From Helicobacter bizzozeronii CCUG 35545 (GTDB taxonomy: Bacteria > Campylobacterota > Campylobacteria > Campylobacterales > Helicobacteraceae): a DNA stretch of 55,872 nt. The notes below the pieces were generated by a model that was given only the letters and a program-made list of their open reading frames with translations, ran no database searches and was not told the origin of the DNA. Shown one piece after another: positions 48,939-55,872 of this stretch. Each line of letters begins with the position of its first letter. Within the stretch, counting starts at the first letter, position 1. A program made the translations under genes and the position numbers. Location of the stretch: NCBI GenBank assembly GCA_000263275.1, contig CAGP01000032.1, forward strand, positions 1-55,872. Direction: 5' to 3'.

Positions 48939-50087
48939 ATGGGGGCTTATCTTTTCACCTCTGAATCGGTTACAGAGGGACACCCTGATAAGATGGCGGA
49001 CCAAATCAGCGATGCCATTTTAGACTACATTATTGAGCGCGACCCGCATGCGCGCGTGGCGTGCGAGACCTTGCTAGCCAATGGCTTTTGCATCATCACT
49101 GGTGAGCTTAAAACCCGGGTCTATGCCCCCATGCAAGAGATCGCACGCTCTGTGGTCAAAGACATTGGCTACACCGATGCGCTCTATGGCTTTGATTACC
49201 GCAGTGCGGCTGTACTCAATGGCATAGGCGAGCAGAGCCCAGATATTAACCAAGGCGTGGATCGCGCCGATGGGGAGGTGGGTGCTGGCGATCAAGGGCT
49301 GATGTTTGGCTATGCGTGCGATGAGACTCCTAATTACATGCCCCTAGCCATCCACCTAGCCCATGCCATCACCTCCGAATTAGCCAGTGCTAGAAAAAGC
49401 GCAACCTTGCCCTTTTTGCGCCCCGATGGGAAGGCACAGGTTACCATCCGCTATGAGGGATATAAACCCGTAGGGGTGGATACTATCGTGGTCTCCACCC
49501 AGCATAGCCCTGAGATCGATCAAAAACGCCTCAGAGAGGCGGTGATTGAAGAAATTGTCTATAAAGTCCTCCCCAAAGAATTTTTAAATGACAACATCAC
49601 CTACCACATCAACCCGACTGGGAAATTTGTGATCGGCGGGCCTCAAGGCGATGCGGGTTTGACCGGACGCAAAATCATCGTGGATACTTATGGGGGCTCT
49701 TGCCCGCATGGGGGTGGGGCATTTAGCGGTAAAGACCCCTCCAAAGTGGATCGCAGTGCGGCTTACATGGCGCGCTACATCGCTAAAAACTTGGTGGCTA
49801 GTGGGGTTTGTGCTAGGGCGACTATCCAGCTTGCCTATGCCATTGGCATAGTAGAACCCGTGTCTGTCTATGTCAATACACATGGCACCAGCAAGCACAG
49901 CCCCCAACAGCTCGAATCGTGCGTGCGTGCTCTTTTTAAACTTACGCCTAAGGGGATCATGCAAAGTTTGGATCTCTTGCGCCCCATTTACAGACCCACC
50001 GCCACTTACGGGCATTTTGGGCGTGAGGGCTTTAGCTGGGAGCAAACCGACAAAGCCCAAGCCATTCAGGAGTTTTTGGGCAAATAA
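48939..50087 (+). CDS. metK: S-adenosylmethionine synthase
   Basis: Makes S-adenosylmethionine from methionine and ATP. 382 residues, frame intact. Signatures are [20 protein letters not shown], the hexapeptide GAGDQG, and [19 protein letters not shown]. It begins 2 bases after the tsf stop and shares its transcript. Confidence 0.97.
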   Translation: MGAYLFTSESVTEGHPDKMADQISDAILDYIIERDPHARVACETLLANGFCIITGELKTRVYAPMQEIARSVVKDIGYTDALYGFDYRSAAVLNGIGEQSPDINQGVDRADGEVGAGDQGLMFGYACDETPNYMPLAIHLAHAITSELASARKSATLPFLRPDGKAQVTIRYEGYKPVGVDTIVVSTQHSPEIDQKRLREAVIEEIVYKVLPKEFLNDNITYHINPTGKFVIGGPQGDAGLTGRKIIVDTYGGSCPHGGGAFSGKDPSKVDRSAAYMARYIAKNLVASGVCARATIQLAYAIGIVEPVSVYVNTHGTSKHSPQQLESCVRALFKLTPKGIMQSLDLLRPIYRPTATYGHFGREGFSWEQTDKAQAIQEFLGK

Positions 50088-50104
50088 GGGGGGGCTAACC
50101 CCCA

Positions 50105-50747
50105 TCACTCCACCAGCCTCCCCCCCTCGATCACAAGGTGGCGGGTGAAGTATTTTTGGGCGATGGCTTTATCGTGCGTGATGGCGATCATGGTGGTTTT
50201 GTAGCGTTCTTGGTAAGCCATCAATACATCCATGATCTCATATTTCAAATTTTTATCTAGTGCGCTGGTGATCTCATCTAAGAGCAAAACTTTAGGCTTG
50301 ATGAGCATGGCGCGCGCAATGCCCAGTCTTTGTCTTTCACCACCACTCAGCTCACTAGGGTAGCGCTCTAAAAGTGCGGGGGGCAGTTTGGCTTGCTGCA
50401 TGGTTTGTGCTAAATCCTCTTGGATGCCAAAACGCTTACACACGCTGGCTAAAAGGTGCTTGACTAATTTAGCCGGGTTGAGCGCGCTTAATTGATCTTG
50501 AAAAACATATTGGATTGTTTGTCTAAAGGCTTTTTCGGGGAAGTCTAGGATATTTTTTTTGATCGCATAAAATCTGCCCGCTATTAAAACTCTCCAACCG
50601 AGCAATACACTTAGCCAGCGTGCTTTTCCCACTCCCGCTACTCCCCATTAACGCTACACTCTCCCCGCTTTTAACACAAAAGCTAATATTCTTTAAAATC
50701 GCGTAATTACCATAGGATTTTTCCAAGTGCTGGATATCTAAACTCAT
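50105..50747 (-). CDS. ABC transporter ATPase (NikE/DppF-like), one apparent frameshift
   Basis: Short ATP-binding subunit with Walker A MGSSGSGKST, Q-loop VFQDQLSALNP, signature LSGGERQRL, Walker B VLLLDEIT and the H-loop AITHD. The T8 run 50553-50560 should be seven, restoring QILCDQKNILDFPEKAFRQ. Corrected length is 213 residues, shorter than stand-alone oligopeptide ATPases (about 260-330), as it lacks the C-terminal peptide-transporter extension. ATG 50747 overlaps the upstream ATPase stop (ATGA). Last gene of the importer operon. Confidence 0.87.
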
Positions 50748-51360
50748 GAAAAATACCCCATTTTATCCCCAAAATAAGTGATTCGCCCACTCTCTAGCAC
50801 CAGCACCTCTTCACAGAGTGCGTAAGCGACCTCTTCATCGTGGGTGATCACCAGCCTTTGGGCTTCTAATTGCAAGAGCAATTCAAGCACGCTCTTAGTA
50901 TTAGCACTATCTAGGGAACTAGTAACTTCATCTAATACAAGAATTTGTGCCTCTAGGGCGAGATTAAGGGCAATTTGGATACGGCTTGCCATGCCCCGAC
51001 TAAGCTCGTAAGGGTAGAGCTCCCACACCTTAGGGGGGATATTCAGCCGTTCAAAAATGGGCTGTATGTGGGTAAGTCTGTCCTTTAAGACCATGTGGAA
51101 AGTGTCTTTGATCTTAAGGTAGGGGAAAAAGCAACTGATACAATCTTGGAAAACATAGCCTGCACGCCCATTGGTGGCAAGCTTGCTGTATTGGGCTTTG
51201 AGGTGGTGGGGCAAAATGCCACAGATAGCCTTAGCCAGCGTGCTTTTGCCACTCCCACTACTCCCTAGGATCGCCAAATGCGCTTGTGTTCTAAAACCCA
51301 CATCATGCAAGATTTTGGGTTTTTGGGGGCAAAGATATTTAAGTGGGCGATCTCAACCAT
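50744..51360 (-). CDS. ABC transporter ATPase (NikD/DppD-like), one apparent frameshift
   Basis: ATP-binding subunit with Walker A GSSGSGKST, Q-loop YVFQDCISCF, Walker B ILVLDEVTSSLD and H-loop VITHDEE. The signature is LSRGMASRI, a degenerate form of LSGG. The frame break is within the T5-G5 stretch 51320-51329, where one extra base gives APKKPKILHDVGF. The corrected 205-residue protein starts at ATG 51360 (MVEIAHLNIF), overlapping the permease stop. The Walker A DNA is almost identical to that of the partner ATPase, showing recent common origin or conversion. Confidence 0.85.
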
Positions 51361-53086
51361 GTTTTTGCACCCGCTCCCCTAAGAGCATTAAGCCAAAGAC
51401 AATCCCAAAAACAGCCAACCCCGGGGTTAAGACCAGCCACCACACCCCGTAAAAATGGCTTGGGAGGCTTCATTGAGCATATTACCCAGACTAGCCTCCC
51501 CCACCATCAACCCCAAACCAAAGAAACTCAACAGAGCTTCCGCACTGATGGCATGCGCACAAGTATTAATAAAAAGCACAAAGACCGCACTTTTAGCCAC
51601 AGGCAAGATTTGATCAAACATGATCGCCAAACGCCCCGCCCCCAAAGCCTTTTCATTCAAAATGAACTCACGGGTGGCAATATTGCTAAATTCATCATAA
51701 ATCACCTTCGCCACACTCCCCCATGAAAACACCGCCAAAAGCAAACTTAAGCCCAGCATGCCAAAGGCACGCTGGTTAAATGCGCTAAAAAGCAAGATGA
51801 GCAAGAGATTAGGCAGGGATAAAAACCCATCTAAAAAACGCAAGAGCAAGGATTGGATCATTTTGGGTGCATTGAGAGCCAAGAAAGCATAGGCAAAGGC
51901 GATGATCATAGCCAGCACCCCGCTTAAAAGCCCGATGAATACGGAGGTTCTTAACGCAAAAAAGAGCCGTGAGAGTTCATCACGCCCTAAAAAATCCGTG
52001 CCCAGTAGGTGTTTGCCACTGGGGGGGGATTTGAGCTGGGTTAAATCCACTTGGGAGGGATCAAAGGGGGCTAAAAAGGGGAGCAAAAAGAGCACCCCTA
52101 AGAGGAGCGCGCCCCAAATCAAAATTTTTTTCCATGCTTGCCATCTGGGGTTTAAAATTTTAGCCATGATCTCCACGATGAGGTTAAAAAGCACGACTAC
52201 GATGGTGCTAAGTAAAATAATGCTAAGGGCTAGGGGGTAATCCTTACTCAAAAGCGCATTAATGGTGGTGCTCCCCAAGCCCCCAATAGAAAACACGCTC
52301 TCTACAATGTAAGTCCCCCCCAAAATCCCGGCTGCATTGGCACCAAAATAGCTAATAACGGGGAGCAGAGAATAGCGCAACACCAATCTAAATTGGATGA
52401 TCTTTTCACTCACCCCCCATGAGCGGTAACTAGCCACAAAGGGTTCTTGCAAACTCTCCAGCACCACGCTACGCACCAAACGCGTATAAATTGCCAAATG
52501 TGATAGGGTGAGCGTGGCAATGGGCAAGATCAGATGGCGCACCAAATCGCCCAAACTCTCATCACCCCCTAATTCATAGACCCCCGAGCTGGGCAAAACC
52601 CCCAAAAGGACGCTAAAAAACATAATCAAAATCGAGCCTAGCCAAAAATTAGGGATACTAAAAAAGCCTAGAGTAACCAACATCACCCCCCTATCCAGCC
52701 AAGAACCCTTAAACAATGCGCTCAACACCCCTAAGATGACAGCCAGCACAAAACTAAGGATAAAACTTGTCAGCCCTAAGATCAAGGTGTAGGGCAAGCG
52801 GGCTTTAATGATGGCGGCTACACTCTCCCCACTGGCAAAACTAACGCCAAAATCCCCATGCAAGCTTTGCTTTAGCCACACCAAATAACGCACCCACAGG
52901 GGGCGATCCAGCCCCAAATTAGCGATCATGCGCGCCTTGATTGCAGGGTTAAGGGCTTGGATACTATCCCCATAAACCCCAGAAACCACATTGGCACTTG
53001 AAAAATGCAACATCACAAAGATCACAAAGCTAAAGACAAACAAGAGGAGCAAAGCCCCCCCGATTCGCTTAACCCAAAAAAAGCAC
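51353..53086 (-). CDS. Fused ABC permease (NikB-NikC/DppB-DppC type), two apparent frameshifts
   Basis: One frame carries two complete permeases. The N-half is NikB/DppB-like (GLDRPLWVRYLVWLKQSLHGDFG, PNFWLGSILIMFF, GGTYIVESVFSIGGLGSTTINA). The C-half is NikC/DppC-like (LLGTDFLGRDELSRLFFALRTS, LDGFLSLPNLLLILL, EKALGAG). They are separate genes in most bacteria, so this is a true fusion with both EAA-type loops. The start becomes GTG 53086 (MLFWVKRIGGALLLL) if the A7 run 53076-53082 is six. The C-terminus GVWWLVLTPGLAVFG needs one more base in the C4 run 51445-51448. Corrected length is 577 residues. The start overlaps the binding-protein stop by one base. Confidence 0.88.
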
Positions 53087-54622
53087 TAATCCTTACTCCA
53101 CTCGGCGACATTATGCGTGAAGCGCGCCCCATGGTGCCCTAAAATGGTGGGTTTGATCCCATGGATGCGATCGCTATAAGCTAAGGGGTAGCGCAGATAG
53201 ACCAAAAAGGCAAAGGGGGGATCATTGTGCAAGGCTTGGATAAATTGGGCATACCAAAATTTGCGTTTGGCGATATTATCCGTGCTGCGTGCTTGTAGCA
53301 AAGCCTCATCAACTGCCTTATCGCTATAGTGGTTGTAATTCCAGCCATTGGCATTCAAGCTGGCATCCATCTTAGAGCTAAACACGCGGTAAGTTTGGGT
53401 GTCTGGATCAAGCGGACTGCCCCAGCCAATGATGAAACTATCCACCTTGTCAATCTCAAATGCCCCATGGTTTTTGGCAATGGCATGCGCCTTGATCCCC
53501 ACTTTTGCTAACTCGCTTTGCAAGATATTGGCTAAAGTAACCCGGAGCGGGTCGCTATTAAACGCATAAATATCAAATTCTAAGGGCTTGCCCTGCTTGT
53601 AAAACACTCCATTTTGAAGCTCCCAGCCATCTTTAATCAAAATCTCTTGGGCCTTTTTGGGATCATAGGGGTAGCCCTTGGCATTAGCATCATTAGCCCA
53701 ACTAGCTTGGATAGGATTATTAGCCACAAACCCATAACCATGTAAAATCTTTTGGGCGATGAGCTCCTTATTAATCGCATAATTGATCGCTTGGCGCACC
53801 GCTAGCGATTTTAATAATGGGTTGTGGAAGTTAAACATCAAGGCGCGGTAATCCGCACTTTTAATATCCATGATCTTAATGTGGGGGTTGGATTGGAGTG
53901 CCTTAACTAAGTTGGGCTCAACCAACGCCACATCTAAAGACCCATTTTTGATTTCATAGGTGCGCACATTGTAATCGGGCACGATTTTTAAGATCACCTT
54001 TTGGGCTTTGGGCTTGCCCCTATAAAAATGATCGTTAGCCACAAAGGCAATATAACTCCCCTTTTGCCATTTGGCAAATTTAAAGGGACCTGTGCCGATG
54101 GGGTGTTGGTTGTAGGCATTGGTGTTTAAGTCCTTGCCCTCTAAGAGGTGCTTGGGCAACATGCCCATACTCAAGGCATCTAGCAAGGCAGGGTAGGGGG
54201 CTTTAAGCGTGATTCTAAGGCTATAAGGGCTTAAGACCTCTATGCTTTTAATCGCCTCAAAGCTAGCCCGTGCGGGTGCGTTGAGTTTGTCATTGAGGGC
54301 TTGCTCGATGCTAAATTTCACATCTTGCGCACTAAATTTCTGCCCGTCATGCCAAAGTGCATCTTCTCTAAGCTTGAAAGTCCAAACCAGCCCATCTTGG
54401 CTCACCTCCCAACTTTTTGCTAGGTCTGGCTCAATTTTCATCTCCGGGCTAAAGCGTGTCAGCCCGCTAAAGACAAAGTCTAGCGCGCTGTCATGGTCGG
54501 CATCAAAGAGTGGGTTAATGCGCGTGGTTTCATTTTCAATCCCGATCACAATGGTGTTTTTAGGGGTGCTGGCAAAGACTTGCACAGCCAAGAGAGCCAA
54601 CCCAAAAAAGCCGTCCGATCAT
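53086..54622 (-). CDS. Periplasmic binding protein, family 5 (nickel/peptide), one apparent frameshift
   Basis: Solute-binding component with SBP family 5 features: GLTRFSPEMKIEPDLAKSWEV, WTFKLREDALWHDGQKFSAQDVKFS, HPIGTGPFKFAKW and INYAINKELIAQKI. The open frame begins TTG 54600. If the A6 run 54604-54609 is five, ATG 54622 after AGGAG gives a good signal peptide (MIGRLFGLALLAVQVFAS). Length is then 511 residues. His residues in LFDADHDSALD near the N-terminus and GARFTHNVAEW at the C-terminus lie where the C. jejuni nickel protein NikZ is thought to place ligands; I cannot align them here. Location beside nixA supports nickel. A peptide or another metal chelate remains possible. Confidence 0.87.
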
Positions 54623-54662
54623 CAATCTCCTTTTTATCATCTTAAAGCACACAAAACGCTCC

Positions 54663-54668
54663 ATTATA
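54663..54668 (-). promoter_or_regulatory. Predicted -10 box of the ABC importer operon
   Basis: On the minus strand TATAAT in ACTATAATGG, 41 bases before the proposed ATG 54622. The adjacent AATAATA (54670-54676 on the plus strand TATTATT) equals one half-site of the H. pylori NikR consensus. Confidence 0.5.
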
Positions 54669-54677
54669 GTATTATTC

Positions 54678-54699
54678 GTGTTAATCCTGTGTTAATCCT
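54678..54699. repeat. Tandem 11-bp direct repeat between the importer and nixA
   Basis: GTGTTAATCCT occurs twice in immediate succession. It sits about 45 bases before the nixA ATG and next to a TATTATT half-site, in the only regulatory region of two divergent transport units. Confidence 0.7.
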
Positions 54700-54743
54700 T
54701 TTTGCAGATTTAATAGGGCAAATTTTGAAAATGGGGTTGTTGC

Positions 54744-55737
54744 ATGCGTTCGTGGTTTCCCTATGCTTTGGCAATTATTTTTTTACATGTTTTGGGCTTG
54801 TTGCTCTTGTTTTTATCCGGGGATATTAAGTTTTACGCCCTAGCTAGCACGGCTTACATGCTAGGCTCTAGGCATGCCTTTGATGCCGATCACATTGCCT
54901 GTATTGACAACACGATCCGCAAACTCTCCCAGCAGAAACAAAATGCCATGGGGGTTGGGTTTTACTTTTCTATGGGGCATTCTAGCGTGGTGATCTTGGC
55001 TACGATTGTGAGTGTGTTTGCGATCCACTGGATGGACACCCATACCCCGGCACTTAGGGAGGTGGGGGGCGTGGTGGGCACTTTGGTTTCGGGTCTGTTC
55101 TTGCTCTTAGTGGGGCTATTTAATGTCTTCATCCTCATTGATCTTTTTAAAGTCTTCAAGCAAAGCCAAAGCAGTTCTTATAACCAAGAAGCCCTAGAAG
55201 CCCTCTTGCAAGAGCGGGGCTTGATGAATCGCTTTTTTAAACCCCTCTTTGCCTTTGTGTCTAAGAGTTGGCACATCTACCCGATCGGGTTTTTATTTGG
55301 TTTGGGTTTTGATACGGCTAGCGAGATCGCATTGTTATCACTCTCTGGGGGGGCGATTAAAACCAGTGTGTTAGGCATGCTCTCCTTGCCCATTCTCTTT
55401 GCAGCAGGGATGAGCTTATTTGATACCTGCGATGGGATATTTATGGTCAAAGCCTATGATTGGGCTTTTAAAACGCCTTTGCGCAAGATTTATTACAACA
55501 TCACGATCACAACCCTAAGCGTGTTGGTGGCATTGGTGATTGGCTTAATTGAGCTGTTCCAAGTGCTGAGCCAAAAAAATGCATTGGGAATTTAGCGGGT
55601 TGCTAGGGTATCTTAAAAATTTGGATTTTGGGGATTTGGGTTATTACTTAGTGGGCTTGTTTGTGCTGGTGTGGGCGATATCCTATGGAATTTGGCGTTT
55701 TGGCAAGATCGAGCAACGCTGGGGTCAGCCCAGCTAA
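54744..55737 (+). CDS. nixA: High-affinity nickel permease NixA, one apparent frameshift
   Basis: NiCoT-family nickel importer of the inner membrane that feeds urease and hydrogenase. Signature motifs are RHAFDADHIACIDNTIRKL, FSMGHSSVV and LGFDTASEIALLSLSGG, with eight predicted helices. The A7 run 55573-55579 should be six, restoring VLSQKMHWEFSGLLGYLKNLD and a 330-residue protein ending at TAA 55737, like H. pylori NixA (331). The only weak point is the ribosome site, a G-rich stretch before ATG 54744. Divergent from the ABC importer. Confidence 0.95.
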
Positions 55738-55775
55738 AGGGCTTGGATGAGTTGGCATAATGGGGTGGTGAAGTA

Positions 55776-55798
55776 CCCAAATGCTAAAGACATTTGGG
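55776..55798 (+). terminator. Hairpin after nixA, weak terminator candidate
   Basis: CCCAAATG pairs perfectly with CATTTGGG around a 7-base loop, 39 bases after the nixA stop. Only CTTCCT follows, so it lacks a proper T tract. Confidence 0.4.
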
Positions 55799-55820
55799 CT
55801 TCCTAGGCTGATGTTGCCCG

Positions 55821-55872
55821 TAGGGAGAGTTTGGTTCTCACTCTGTGTCCCTATAGTAGGGATTTTACAGAG
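55821..55872 (+). other. RNA-like hairpins with two competing TAGGGA partners
   Basis: CTCTGT (55841) pairs with ACAGAG (55867), enclosing TCCCTA/TAGGGA around a 3-base loop. A second TAGGGA at about 55820-55826 could pair with the same TCCCTA instead, so two folds exclude each other. It runs to the window edge, so this may be the beginning of a leader RNA or small RNA. No coding frame is supported in 55738-55872. Confidence 0.35.

Noticed and set aside
50610-51270. Near-identical stretch of about 33 bases in the two ATPase genes as a mobile repeat
   Set aside because: Both encode the Walker A region of paralogous ATPases, so common ancestry or conversion explains it.
1-55872. CRISPR arrays, insertion sequences, prophage or toxin-antitoxin modules
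   Set aside because: No spaced direct repeats, transposase motifs, integrase or paired toxin-like genes were seen in either strand.

Overview
The window reads as a chromosomal segment of a gastric Helicobacter that is not H. pylori. Many genes match H. pylori families and local gene order: leuS-HP1548-secF-secD-yajC-nhaA-addA, ppk-pyrD-M16 protease-dapA-SDR-HP1015-pgsA-rseP, maf-flaB-topA-radical SAM, an HP0757/0758/0759-like trio, manC-gmd and nixA. Genes absent from H. pylori lie between them: napB, gadB, a NIT-domain chemoreceptor, a 5-oxoprolinase-type operon with biotin carboxylase, and a nickel/peptide ABC importer. Species assignment is inference from gene content and style.

Layout. 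1-6.4 kb (minus): leuS (3' end outside the window), a small membrane protein, secF, secD, yajC and nhaA. 6.4-9.2 kb (minus): AddA-like helicase-nuclease. 9.4-13.5 kb (plus): ppsA, pepE and a family 9 glycosyltransferase. 13.5-17.8 kb (minus): pxpA-accB-accC-pxpBC operon. 18.0 kb: tRNA-Pro(GGG). 18.1-19.5 kb (minus): two tiny lipoproteins and a MidA-like methyltransferase. 19.6-27.9 kb (plus): ppk, pyrD, M16 peptidase, dapA, FabL-like reductase, membrane protein, pgsA, rseP. 28.2-31.7 kb (plus): NIT chemoreceptor and glutamate decarboxylase. 31.7-35.2 kb (minus): Maf and flaB, with a sigma-54 promoter. 35.3-43.5 kb (plus): topA, radical SAM protein, napB, a methionine/tyrosine-repeat lipoprotein, an acidic microprotein, a nitrilase-family amidase, an Na+/H+ antiporter and a MATE exporter. 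43.5-46.0 kb (minus): gmd and manC. 46.0-50.1 kb (plus): HugZ with a His-rich tail, rpsB, tsf, metK. 50.1-54.6 kb (minus): ABC importer. 54.7-55.7 kb (plus): nixA. The last 135 bases hold RNA-like hairpins.

Themes. Several genes fit life in an acid, urease-dependent niche: NixA plus a divergent nickel/peptide ABC importer, glutamate decarboxylase, NhaA, and a His-rich HugZ. Envelope and motility functions include SecDF-YajC, RseP, GDP-mannose synthesis, FlaB/Maf and a chemoreceptor.

The strongest caveat is sequence quality. About 39 single-base frame breaks were found, nearly all in homopolymer runs and mostly one base too long. They split essential genes (leuS, secD, rpsB, tsf, topA, pgsA), and removing or adding one base restores a continuous reading frame of family-typical length. 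They are treated here as probable indel errors rather than real pseudogenes, and each affected gene is given as one feature with the break positions noted.
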